A program made the translations under genes and the position numbers. This document shows, piece by piece, positions 35,842-47,284 of a stretch of 64,000 nt of DNA. Origin of the DNA: Gymnothorax reevesii (Eukaryota > Chordata > Actinopteri > Anguilliformes > Muraenidae); the NCBI GenBank assembly GCA_029721435.1, contig CM056583.1:55488120-55552119 (forward strand), given 5' to 3'. Each line of letters starts with the position of its first letter. Positions within the stretch are counted from its first letter, which is position 1. The notes beneath the pieces were generated by a model. It ran no database searches. It had not been told where the DNA came from and worked only from the letters and a program-made list of their open reading frames with translations.

Positions 35842-38800
35842 TTAATTAAATGCATGAATCATTATCTGCTGATTATAAAACAATGAACAATAACTATCCC
35901 TAAAATCTCTCCAATGTTAAGAAAAGACACACACACACACAAACACACACAGTATATGTGTATATAAAATATGTAAATATATAAAATGATTAATTATCAT
36001 ATAAATATATAAAAGTGGAGGGGGGAGTATTGCAATGGAGCTCCTCTGTCTGTCTGTCCATCCATCGGTGTCTCTCTTCTTTTGGATAAGTGGGGATGAG
36101 TTTTCATCAAAACTACTAAATCTAGATGAATGAAATTTTGTATGCTGCCAGTCATGAGTCATGACCTTGTTTGGGTTCAAAAATGAGATTCGATAGTGGC
36201 TGGGGATATTGACGATAATGTTTTTTTGTTTTACCTTTGACAGTGAGTTTTTTTTCCAAGATTTATCATTGAGGTAATGCTAGGACTTGTCAAGCTTTTT
36301 AGCAGTTCTTACAATTCTGTTAATCATGTGACCTTTTTAAAATCATTTGTAGTCAAACTGCTGAAAATATTCTGTTGCTTATTGAATGATGGAGAGAGTT
36401 AGCGTCCTGAGGGTGGAGAGCACAGCAGACCGGCCCAGCATGCTTCATACGCTGCATGCACACTTTCTGTCACTGCTCAGCATCATCACTATGGATTGTA
36501 AGAGCAAATCAATACCCAGTTATCTCTATTGGGTCATTTCACTTTAGTGCGGTCAGAAACCATGAGATAATGCGGAGCTGGTAACTCTCCCCACTCCGTT
36601 TTCAGGAGAAAGACTGAAGTGCAATGTTGACTTTTTTTTTTTAAATCCCGTTGCCTCTGCACAAGGTTGCAGTGTAGATGGGCTGATGATCTGAAGATGC
36701 TCCCTGCTCCTGATAGTAGGCTGGCCTCTGGGCTTAAACAAGCAGCATCCACATTCCTGAATTACAGCCTCTGTAGCTGCCACACCGGAATTTCAAGTGG
36801 TATTGAAGTGGGTCTTTGTGCGCGTGTGCACACACGTTTGTTTATGAGTGTATGTCTGCGTGTGTTCGTATGTCTGTGTGTATGCCTGCATGTATTTGTG
36901 TTTGATATGTGAATGTGGATGTATGTGCATGAGCATGTATGTGTGTGTCTGGTTTTATTTGCATCGATAGTCCAACTACTCACCCATGTGAAGCCCGGAT
37001 AAAATTCATAGGCTTTTTGTTTTGGCAACATGAGTGATGCTAGTAATACTGTACTCTCCGAAGAAATGTGTGGACCTGGTGTAATGTCCTTACAGCGAGT
37101 CTCATTCCACAAGCTCCAGTGGCATATCTCATTACGACAGCAGTCACAAAGCAGAAAATCTGTAGTAATGTTGAGTAGAGTTTTGTGTTTTTTCCCCAGG
37201 AGCTGTTGCGCGGCCAATCGGACATTCACTGGGGCTTGAATGGTTACGTTTGGTCTAAAATGAACGAGCCTGGATGTGAATTCTCTTGTACCTATACAGA
37301 GTTGTATGCTAGCATAAATTCTGGTCTGAATTTAATTGGGTTAAAAATGGCTCAGTTTTGGAGTCACATTTTGCGACAGTGTGCATCTAGCTTATTGAGC
37401 CTTTGCGACTGCAGAAACTGGACAAACCACATTTGCAAATGCAGGAATTTGTCATTGGTTTCGAGGGCTGGCCCTGCCCGGCAGTTACAGAGAATTATGC
37501 GCTATTTGATTAGACAAATAGGGCCATAAAGAACGCACACGTCATGTTGAGCTCATTTTATTACTGTGCAGATCATCTGGAAGTGTCCTATTTTCATAAT
37601 TCTGCTCCCAGTGACATCTGAGCCTTGCGTGGCGTTCAGGAGCGCATGACCGGAAAAGATTGAAGGAGATTGAAAATGACTGGAGGGAATGACGGTCAAG
37701 GAGGCTGAATGGGTTTGTGGTGGGTATTTCAGGATGAGGGTTATTTCCAATCTTTCATCTGGCCTCTGTTTAACTTCCGAGCAGCGCTGAGCGCAGCGAA
37801 TATTCCGGTTTCTGATGTATAAGGAGTGGGGCATCAGTGCAGGTGATTGCTGTGCAGCTCTGTCTGCAAGCAGGCCTCTGTGCTTGTTCAGGATTTTTGA
37901 ATGAAAAGCACGCACCCATAAACGGCAAACACCACAACAGAGATAACTACGAGAGGCCTTCCCACTCAGACAGTAGTGCTGCTTGAGCAAATGGACTGAT
38001 TAACAAAAAAAAAAGTTTTCATAACAAAACATTTATAAGGTTCAAATAAGTCATTGGGGCCTTTTAAGTATTGTCATGTTGCCCATTGTTGGGAGCAGGG
38101 GTTCCTCTCCGGTTTATGGTTTGACAATAATTTTCATGATTTGCAGGTTAGTTGAACAGTTGTTTGAGTCTTTTACGCTTTGCACTGGCATCCTCTCTCA
38201 CGCTCCACTGCCTCTGCTCTGGGGACTGAAGCCACTCTTGACTTAAATTGAATTTACTTTTAGTCTGAACATACGAGCTTTACTGGGGCACATCTTTCCT
38301 GCTTAAATTATGTTAAACTCTTCCCTATTTATGCTGCCATAGAGTCCAAAACGCTGGCACTGTTTGCAGTCGCATGTTCTTCCACAAATGGATCCTTCAT
38401 CCCAAGGAATTCAATGAATGATCCTTTCCTTTCAGTAACTGAACTTGTAAGCCATATTAAAATAATGGTATGTTCAGGCGCAAATATATGCATATTTCAA
38501 TTTGTGACTGTATTCATTTCCTTGACTTTTTTTTGTCTCCAGTTGGAACATAACTGTGCTAGCTGCATTGGAGATTTATTACTTAAAGTGAATTTTTTTT
38601 TTTTTTACTTTAAACAACACGTCTATGAATGCCCCTTCTTCTTTTCTGCTGGTTGTTGACAGAATGTCTACAAAATGTCCTCCATTGTAGGCAAAAACTG
38701 TTTACATGCTCAAATTATCAATGAAAGTCCGAACTCCAGAAGATTTCGAGCGCTTGAAATACTTCAGCCATTATTTGACACATGAGTCTAAACAGCTTGT

Positions 38801-41615
38801 TTCTAAGCCATTATTGGTTGCTGACGGAAAATAAACCATAAACAAAGAGCTCAAATGCTGTACTCGTGGTTTTCGAGACATTCAGCACTGTGTGGAGCTT
38901 CTCGCCTTCCATGAGGAATACTGGTTGGATTATATCCTCCCCTGGCCTTAGGACTGGATTCAATTAATGAACTCATTTATTAAACTGACTTGGTAATCAA
39001 AGGCCGTGGGATCACTGGGGACGCTAACATGTTGCTAAGCTGCAGGTCCGTCTTGGCAACGTTGTGCCCACAGTATGGGGAGCTGTTGATTGGTTCATTT
39101 CTAGACCAGTTAGTGTGGTGCTCGTTAAATTTCTCTTCAGTGATGACTTTAATGCTTTGGAATTCTTCTATTAATTAGACAAATCCAGGTTATTTTTATG
39201 TGTCTGTTGGTCCGAGTCTAATAAGGTTTCATCAAGCCTCAGTTTGGCTAAATGGAATTGGATCGTTTTTCATGACCCTGTATTTGTCTCATTTTCTCTG
39301 CTGCAAATGTGCAGTGGAAGATCTGTATCTGCTCCCTTTATCTCTCGGGTGGGGGGAAATTATCCTTCAAGTAAACAGGATGGAAATTGGAAAGTATGGT
39401 ATGTTCTATGCGAAATGTTTACACTTTACACTGCTACACTTCAGTTTAAAATTTATACGCTTGTTTATTCTTCCAGTGAACTAGCTTTTAAAACTGCCAC
39501 TCGTATTATATCGGAAGGCACGTTAAATTCGGTGGAGTGGAGAGCACTCAGTTGACTAGAATTGGCTGAAATTATGTGTATTTGAACAGCTGGACAGTTA
39601 GGCCTCTCTCTGCCTGAAAAAGAGAAGTCTGCTGATTAACTTAATGTTGTATTTAAGGACAGATTGTAAAATTGTAGTAACACTTACTCTGAGAAACGAA
39701 TGCTTGCCCCCTCATTCTACAGCTGTAAACGGTGAACTGCCATTGGTCATGTTGTTAATCACATGACCCGTATTGCTTGTTGACTTGGCTTTTCTGAAGC
39801 TCTTTCTTTATAAATAAGCAAAGTTTATTTTCTGGACATTTTTATTTGCAAAAGAGGCCACTATTGGTGTCTGGCTTCCTGTGAATAGCCTGTTGTGTCT
39901 TCACGGGGCTAAATCACACTCACAATAATTCCTCTTCCAGCAAGTGAGTCTTCCTTTGACTGCAATCCCCTGAAGATATTTGCATAATAGGAAGCAAAAT
40001 GTTTCCCCGAAGAAGGGAAGTCCTGCATGTAATGCGAGAATATTGTGTGAATGCGTTCTGGAGAAACTGCAGTTTACTGATCATGCCGACACAAGAATGA
40101 TACATTCTGTGCATTATTTATTTGATTTGTATTCATGTTCTAATGATCACCTGTTGTCTGTTGGGAAGGTGGTTTTCCTGAGCTAGCATTTTACTTTTGC
40201 TTTGCTAATTAGTCAATTTTACTTGTGTTTTTGAGATTATTGCATTTTTGAGAGTTCCACAGATGAAGATAGGATCATGCACTGACAGAGGGCCACTCAA
40301 ACTCCAGTCCATAGAGGTTATTTGTATGCGGGATGGAAGATTAGTGCTGTACAGGATCTTCTGTGCTGTACCCCAAGTTACCAGTGCTGAAACTTGCTTG
40401 GCATCAAGTGAAAAGGTCTTTACTATAATGCAGTAAACAATGCTATGCATAATTAGCAGTTTTTAAATTGCTTTTCTGCAGACCCCATCAGCATATCATG
40501 GGAGTACAGCTGCACATGCTTACTCCTGTGATGACATTATGCTCTAATTGCAACATATCCTTTTTAGTTTGTTGTGTTTGCTTGGAAATGCAGGATTCTC
40601 ACTGTTCTTGAAAATTGTGGCACTCCCCGACCTCCAAATTTTGAGAACAAAGGAAATGGGTCTTCGCATGCCGGTTTGCAGACTGGAGTGCCGCTTTGGG
40701 ACAGCTAAGGAACAGAAATGGTCGGACCCAAGCTTTGGGGACTGAACCTTCAATATTTGCCTATCAATTGGGCAGTGACAAGAACGTTGCTTAATAGAGA
40801 ATGAAGGGGAGCGCTGGGGTGTCCTGCAAAACACTTTTTCTGGGAAGTGAGGCTTGCATTCCCTGGCCCCCTCGGAGCAACCATGGCAACAGCTTTCCCA
40901 CGGAACCTCAAGGGCCGTCTTCGAGTCTCTCAGCAAATTATCCTCTAATGTTTCGTGTTGCAACACTGCGTTAAAAAGCCCGACAATAAAGATTTATGTG
41001 TCGAGTGTATGAGAGAAAATATTTGTTTTCAAGATTCATGTCCAGTTTCCATTACCTCAAGAAGAATTTGAAATAATTACTGAATTATACGACTGCAAAG
41101 CCATAAACTGTGTTCAATTTATACTTGGCCATTTTCCTGGAAGCAAATAATTCCAGAGGAAACTTATGACTGAAACTGAATCTGAATTCTGCGTGTTTGT
41201 ACGCGAGTGGTTGAATGCCCAGCGCAGAACTTTCATCGTCATGGGTGCAGTGCTAATGAGCTAATGCTTGTTCTTGGAAAGGTTTTAAAAGCAGCCAAAC
41301 TCTGCTTTTCTGTAAGCTGACTTGCCACTTGTGAGGTACTTTAAGCTGAATCTGCAAAAGCCATATGAGCGATTATGCAATGTGCATAGAGTTATGAAAT
41401 TGGGATTATGTTTGCCTTATTATTTGCGATTTTATGCTTGTTGTTCTATCAAGTTCTGAGCTTAACACTATAGGGTGTTCCTCATCTAGTAATGTGTCCA
41501 GTGATGTTATCTTGAAGACCTCTATTTGCTGTTTAAGCCCTGAAATTGATTGAAAAACACAATTACTCTTTTTGCAAATCTTTATGCATCAGCAGACATC
41601 AGGAGCAACTTTATT
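35842..41615. other. intron 2, right part
   Basis: No supported exon. It contains a CA run at 35928-35950, a fragment at about 36014-36230 with TGTCTGTCTGTCC and AAACTACTAAATCTAGATGA that resembles the inner part of the TIR family at 41.6 kb, and a TG-rich stretch at 36815-36955. No other repeat recognised. Confidence 0.4.
36815..36955. repeat. degenerate TG-rich repeat
   Basis: Imperfect TGTGTG/TATG words (GTGCGCGTGTGCACACACG, TGTGTGTATGCCTGCATG) over about 140 bases. Open frames through it are composition artefacts. Confidence 0.75.
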
Positions 41616-41839
41616 ATCTCCGCCAAGGAGATAATGCGATCGGGTCCGTTATTTTATTTATTTATTTATTTGTCTGTTTGTTTGTCTGTCTGTGGACGAG
41701 ATTTCTTGGAAACTACTGGATGGATCTTTATGAAATTTTTACCAGAGATAGATCTTGGTCCAGGGACGACTCCATAAAATTTTGGTGATGATCCGGATCC
41801 GCATTTGCATTTGTATCAATTTCATCCTTTGGCGGAGAT
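41616..41839 (+). mobile_element. short TIR element, GGCGGAGGTAAT family, copy 2
   Basis: The left end TCTCCGCCAAGGAG and the right end TCCTTTGGCGGAGA are inverted repeats. After the left end come (TTTA)n and (TTTG/TCTG)n runs at 41650-41693, then the block TTGGAAACTACTGGATGGAT and a GATCCGGATCCGCATTTGC block. Copy 1 at 16.3 kb has the same order on the other strand. Non-coding. Confidence 0.7.
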
Positions 41840-41887
41840 CAGAAATCTCGGATTGCTCTTGTTTGTGACTCTTTTCTTTTCTTTATT

Positions 41888-43456
41888 CAATGCTCTCCAT
41901 AATTATTGGCACCCCTGGTTAAGATGTGTTAAAAGCCCTCAAATAAATTCAATTTTTATTGCAGGGGCATACTCTCACACTGAAAATTGTAGAAAAATCT
42001 AACATTCAATTCAAGTGAATTTTAAGGGGAAAAAAATCCCTGACTAAGAAATAATTATTTTTCATAAAATCACCTGTTCCACAATTATTGGCACCCCTAA
42101 CAATTCCTAGGAATTAAATGTAATTGAGGAATTTCTGTCATTTATACAGTAGTTTACAAAGTTAAGCAGAGTATCTAGGAACATTTAATTAGTAAATCAT
42201 CACTTCCTGTTTCCCTGGGGTATAAATATGACGTGACACAGAGGCCATTTCTCTTATCCACTCTTCAACATGGGAAAGACAAAGGAACACACCATTCAAG
42301 TAAGGCAGATGTGTGTCATCCTTCATAAGTCAGGCAACGGCAACAAGAAAATAGCCACTCGCCTGCACCTGCCCATATCTATTGTCAGAGGAATCATTAA
42401 GAAGTTAAAAACAACTGGATCAGTGGTAAACAAGCCTGCACGAGGACATAAGGTTATTTTGCCACCACACACAGTGAGGAGGATGGTAAGATGGTAGCAT
42501 CTTGGGGTCACAAAGTCTCCAAAACAACCATCAGGCACTATCTACATGCCAACAAGCTGTTTGGGAGGCATGCACGGAAAAAAACCTTTTCTTACTCACA
42601 ATCATAAACGCAATCGTCTGGAGATCGCTAAGCGGCACTGGGACTTCAACTGGGACCGTATGCTTTGGTCAGATGAGACCAAGATAGAGCTTTTTGGCAA
42701 CAAACACTCCAAGTGGATCTGGCGAAACACAAAAGATGAGTATGAAGAAAAGCACCTCATGCCCACTGTGAAGTATGGGGGAGGATCGGTGATGCTGTGA
42801 GCCTGTTTCTCTTCCAGAGGCCCTAGGAACCTTGTTAGGGTGCATGGCATCATGAACACTTTGAAATACCAGGACATTTTAAATCAAAATCTGGTGGCCT
42901 CTGCCTGAAAACTGAAAATGGGTCATCACTGGGTCTTTCAGTAAGATAATGACCCTAAACATGTGGCCAAATCTACAGAGAAATGGTTCACCAGACACAG
43001 AATCCAGCTCCTCCCATGGCCATCTCAGTTCCCAGACCTCAATCCCATTGAAAACCTGTGGAGTGAGCTGAAGAGGAGAGTGCAGAGGAGAGGACCCAGG
43101 TCGCTGGATAAGTTAGAGAGATTGTGCAAAGAGGACTGGTCGAAGATCCCTCTCTCTGTATTCTCCCATCTTGTGAAACATTATAGGAGAAGATTAGGTG
43201 CTGTTTTGTTGGCAAAAGGGGGTTGTACAAAGTATTAACATCAGGGGTGCTAATAATTGTGGCACACATGATTTGATGTAAAAGAATAATTTCTTAATGT
43301 GGGATTTTTTTCCCACCGAATAAATGCACTTGAAAAAAAGGTTGGATTTTCCTCTTTTTTTCATTGTGGTCCTATATTATTTAGAAAAAAACTGAATTTA
43401 TTGGAAGCTAAAGAACACGTCTTAACCAGGGGTGCCAATAACTATGGAGGGCGCTG
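41888..43456 (+). mobile_element. Tc1-type transposon copy C, 1.57 kb, IR/DR structure
   Basis: Outer ends: CAATGCTCTCCATAATTATT on the left and, complemented, CAGCGCCCTCCATAGTTATT on the right. TIRs are about 210 bp. Each TIR holds two direct copies of the word TATTGGCACCCCT. The left outer copy is near 41902 and the left inner copy near 42083; the right inner copy is near 43250 (with one change) and the right outer copy near 43430, both complemented. This is the IR/DR arrangement known from Sleeping Beauty-like Tc1 elements. The right flank has the TA target; the left flank has TT, a probable mutation. Confidence 0.9.
42270..43238 (+). pseudogene. decayed Tc1-type transposase (copy C)
   Basis: Start MGKTKEHTIQVRQMCV at 42270, with a paired-like helix-turn-helix (IATRLHLPISIVRGIIKK). 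A frameshift near 42485 moves the SWGHKVSKTTIRHYLHAN part out of frame. A second one in the A run near 42580 restores the first frame at KPFLTHNHKR. Then come WSDETKIELFG (first Asp), TGA at 42798, TGA at 42906 and TAA at 42942, the last directly before DNDPKH (second Asp). The tail from 42963 is open, with FPDLNPIENLWSELKRR. The Glu of PIEN lies 35 positions after the Asp (DD34E). All catalytic residues remain, but three stops and two frameshifts kill it. Its protein type differs from copies A and B. Confidence 0.9.
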
Positions 43457-44590
43457 TATGTAAGACTTGTGCACAAGAAAAACTGTGAAAATACAGGGAC
43501 TGATAATTGCAAGAAATAACTGGGACTTAGTTGGAAATTCCTGTTTCATGATAATTGCTGTGCTAGGGGCTATTCGCACTTTTTAAGTCAGTATTTTGCT
43601 ATTTTATGCAACTTTCTTGCACGGTAGCATGCTCAAATATCCCATATAGTGGCACATATTTGCTACATTAAATCATGTGAAAAAATCTTGAGTACATAAT
43701 ATTCTGCGCAGAATCTTTGAGCATGCTTTAATCCTTCCAGTTATGTGTGCACAAGCACAGGGTCATTGAAAGCTGTGGGTAATGTACTTGTATGCTGACC
43801 GGCACATTCTCAGTAGATTGATTGTGTGCCTTTTGCCTATTACTCATACTTGTCTGCAAATCATTATGAGCATATCCGTTCACTGGAGAACCTGTAAAGT
43901 TCAGTTTAGCAGTTCTGGAGTAATTTTGGGCTCTGTGCTCCTCGTAGTGCACTTCAGTGTCACAGTTGGGCAGCGGAGTCCACAAGCTTCTCCACATTCA
44001 TGAATAACACCACTTAGTCTGAGCAGCAGTGTGTGTCCTTGTGGTTGCTGACACCTTGGATTAGATTTCTGAGTCATAAAAGCTCATTTAGAGAGATGAG
44101 GCTACAGCCCCAACTCAGGAAAAATTTGGGACCGTAAGGAAAATAAACGTAGCAACAGAAAGCAGTGATTTCTAAATTTATTTTGACATGCATCTCTTTG
44201 CAGACAATATGAAGCCAATATATTTCATGTTTTTTCTGGTTAATTTTCTTTTATTTGTAAATGTACCTCCATTCAGTGGCCGTTCAGCCACTCGTTGTGA
44301 TGGAGGCGATTTAGGCCTAGTACTGAGGTAAAGGTAAAATTGAACTAGAAAGTCCAGTCGCCTGCAACCACATGGGTGTAGCCCCTGAACCAAAATCAAT
44401 GGGTGTCATAACTGAAGTATAACACATTACCATACCAAATTTGATAGAAATCGGTCAAAAATTACGGCCTGTTCAGCCTCCACAAGGAAGTGTCTACGGA
44501 CGCGGAGGTGACGACAACAAGCATAGTAGCTGCCCAACTTGGTCTGGGGGCTACAATAATGATGTAATTTGATATGACTGATGTCAGCTG
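43457..44590. other. intron 2, no gene seen
   Basis: No exon seen. A fragment at about 44395-44560 (ACCAAATTTGATAGAAATCG, CACAAGGAAGTGTCTACGGA) has the style of the short TIR families in this window but clear termini were not found. Confidence 0.35.
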
Positions 44591-45015
44591 GTGATTGTAA
44601 TCATGAGTTGGTTCAGATGCAGCATCTGGGAATGACCTTGTCCCCTAGGGGCAAAGATGAGCTGAAGAACACCAATTTGCCCATAAATGCATCAGCGAAT
44701 CATTGAAAGGTTTAAAAACAATGTTCCTCAGGGAGCAATATGAAGGGTTTTGGATATTTCACCCTCTGTGATACATAAACTAAGGATTCAAGGAATCTGG
44801 ATAAATTTTTGTGCATGAAAGGCCAGGACACTAGCCGAAGCTGAATACCCATGATCTCGATCACTCAGATGGCGCTTCATCATGAACCGTCATTTACTTT
44901 GAAGTGATATCACCACTTGGGCTCAGGATTACTTTGGCTAACCTTTGTCAAGCACAACAATACGTAATTACATCTACTAAAGCCAGTTAAAACTCGACGA
45001 TGCAAGAAGGAAGTC
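44590..45015 (+). mobile_element. Tc1-type transposon remnant E, 5' transposase part only
   Basis: The + strand retains words of a Tc1-type transposase N-terminal half: GAGCTGAAGAACACCA, AGGTTTAAAAACAATGTTCC followed by TCAGGGAGCAA, then ATCACCACTTGGGCTCAGGA and TTACTTTGGCtAACCTTTGT. The words TTTAAAAACAATGTTCCTCA and GGCTCAGGA also occur in copies A and B at corresponding places. It stops in the GCAAGAAGGAAG region near 45012. No catalytic core or TIRs remain. Confidence 0.7.
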
Positions 45016-45044
45016 TTGTTAACCGTGTTAATTAACTTGAGGTT

Positions 45045-45300
45045 CATGAATCTTGGCTAAAACTGACAGTTTGGTAATGGGCCGATTATTATTCAAATCT
45101 GATTGATCCTCATCTGTTAGCACAATGGCTGTTTTCCATATTTTGGGAACAGAGATTAAAAAATATATTTAATGGGTTCTGCAATGCGGTCAGCCGCAAG
45201 CTTCAGACGGTACAGGTGCAGGATATTCGGTCCCGGGGGTTTCTTTTGTTCAAGAGCTTTCAAAGCTTCATCAGTTTCTCTAGAGAAATGGCTCTAAAGG
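45045..45300 (-). pseudogene. L2-like LINE reverse transcriptase remnant
   Basis: Read on the - strand, the region gives ALKALEQKKPPGPNILHLY, then LKLAADRIAEPIKYIF, FPKYGKQ and, after frame changes, a stretch matching the NNYRPISKLSVL motif (AATAATCGGCCCATTACCAA on that strand). This order (KSPGPD motif, LLKLAA-IAEPL, IPKIWK, NYRPIS) is the start of the reverse transcriptase domain of fish L2/CR1-group LINEs. Stops and indels are frequent. It directly abuts Tc1 remnant E. Confidence 0.75.
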
Positions 45301-47172
45301 TAAAAGGAGCATGACAGAACCTGCACAGCAAGTGACACAGCATTTGTAGGGTTGTCACTCAGCTTGGGCTCAGTGCATTTAAAACCGATCCAGATGATAA
45401 AAATGCCTGTTTAATTGCGGAAAAATATCATATTTGTCACTTACCTCTGTAGAGTCAATTGGGTTGTGTTCAGGGATTCCTGAGGAAGCTGAGCAAGATA
45501 GGAAAAATCGGTTATCTGCATTTAATATAATCAGATGGAGAAAATGGAGATTCAGATGAATGATATGGAGGAGCTGGCATAACCTCTGCATCACGAATAG
45601 AATGAAGCAAGCAACTCATGTTTGTTATGAATGGTGGGAAGTGTGTACAGCAAAAAACCCAACCTCGAATGTGTTTGCCGCACAGAACACAAGTTAACAT
45701 TACTGAACAAATAGGCCTGGACTGGGAACTTTTGTAGACTACAAGCCTGCATTAGAAATGATGTTCATTGAGGCAGTGATAGCTCAGCACTTTTGGGGGC
45801 CTGCATCAGCGGGGTAACTGTCAAATTGGTAGGTTTACACACCGTGTTGTTTGCGCAAGCTTTTATTGAATGTAATCAGGGATGAAATACTGTTCTACAC
45901 TATTTAATGTCTCGGCCTCTGAACTTGGCGAACGTCATCAATGGCTGTATCAGAAAAATTTTAGGCTCAACTGTCACAGCAAATGCTACAGAAATGCTTG
46001 GCTTCTCTTCGGCTCAGTACCTGCAAAGACTTGATGTCACTGTCACCTTTGACCTGTGTCAATATTTTTCCACCATTTCAGCACACACAGAAGAGGGACG
46101 TGATTAATTCTGTCAATAAAAGAACTTGGACTTTGCCTTTATACATTATTTATGATCAATACGACAATTTGGATAATGTTTGGATAATGCACTTTTAAGT
46201 TGATGTTCATTTTGGGCACCTGTACCTTTCAGGGTAACCTAATGCACATGCATAGTAATCTAACAATGATGCCAGCTTGGGTAACCACATAAGCTAAAAC
46301 ATAAATTTGTGATCTAAAAATGCATGCAGTAGCAAATGTAATGATCAAATCTGTGGCAAACTTCCTTGACCCAGAACTATAACAGGAGTTCATACGTTTT
46401 CAAGAGATGGAAATGACAGCCTCCAGTTATTTATTTTTTTATTATTTTTGGTCGCCTTTTCATTATTTTCAGCCTTGTACAACATTACAGAAAAATCACA
46501 AAAAATCCAATCTGGCCTCCATGTGGGTAATTCTTGAATTTAACATGGGTTTTCTGCAAAGTTGTCTTCTGCTGTAAAGTGTGACAAATATGCAATGAAA
46601 TGGATTTCTGAAAGGGGCAAATATTCCACCACACTATTGCTTGTACTTTTCTTGCACCTTCACATTTACCTGACCTGGCTGGAAATCAAATGAGGACTGA
46701 AGTCATTAAGGAATGAGAGCCCACAGCAACGGGAGCTGTTCATTGATTCATGCTCAGTCCTGCTGTGTGGTCTGAAAAAAATTTCGGTTCATTTATTATT
46801 CCGATGTTTTGGAATTATCCCGTTAAATGTAAAAAGTGAGGTTTTTTTTAAGTTTGAGTGTCTGAATTTAAGGAGGTTTCATAAAACCTCAGTCAGTAAG
46901 GAAATTCCTGTCTGTTTATGGTCCTTGAGGGAACATGGGCTCCATCTCCTTGAGCCAAATTTTCTCAATTCCTTTTGAGCTTTATTTTCCTTGTCCTCTC
47001 TGATGGGGAGGGCTAGGAGCATGGAAAGGAGATATGGAAAGAAGGGTAGAGGTGTAAAAATAAATGTTTGATTGAGCCCAGAGGTGAGAGAGACACTGAT
47101 CACTCCAGGTGAGTAAGAGGTTGTGATTTTACAGCAGTGGTAACACTCCATGTTTATGCCCTCTTTCCACAG
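45301..47172. other. end of intron 2
   Basis: No gene seen. The open frame at 45907-46107 (66 codons) is not recognised and has no splice support. It ends with a good polypyrimidine tract and acceptor, CCCTCTTTCCACAG, at 47172. Confidence 0.45.
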
Positions 47173-47284
47173 GGGGGACCATCACTTTGGGGGAACAGCT
47201 CTTCCTCACACGCTCAGAGTGTGGCTAAAGCCAAATACCAGTTCCTGTTTGGGACGGGAGGTACAGCGAGGCCTTCTGACGGAG
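47173..47284 (+). CDS. host gene coding exon (112 bp) with tandem donors
   Basis: The acceptor CTCTTTCCACAG ends at 47172. The preceding exon ends in phase 0, and this exon reads on at once: GGPSLWGNSSSSHAQSV, then AKAKYQFLFGTGGTARPSDG. The donor is GGAG/GTATGG at 47284/47285, phase 1. A second donor GGAG/GTACAG lies at 47260/47261, exactly 24 bases upstream and also in phase 1, so its use would drop eight residues (ending in PSDGG) without a frameshift. The KYQFLFG segment is the most motif-like piece of the whole protein, but I cannot name its family. Confidence 0.65.

Noticed and set aside
37185..37529. 114-codon open frame preceded by a TTTTTTCCCCAG acceptor-like word
   Set aside because: The acceptor is good, but reading on from the phase 0 exon does not give a bounded exon with a good donor, and no conserved protein features are visible.
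37553..37990. 145-codon open frame on the - strand
   Set aside because: No recognisable domain, no coding-like codon pattern by eye and no splice context.
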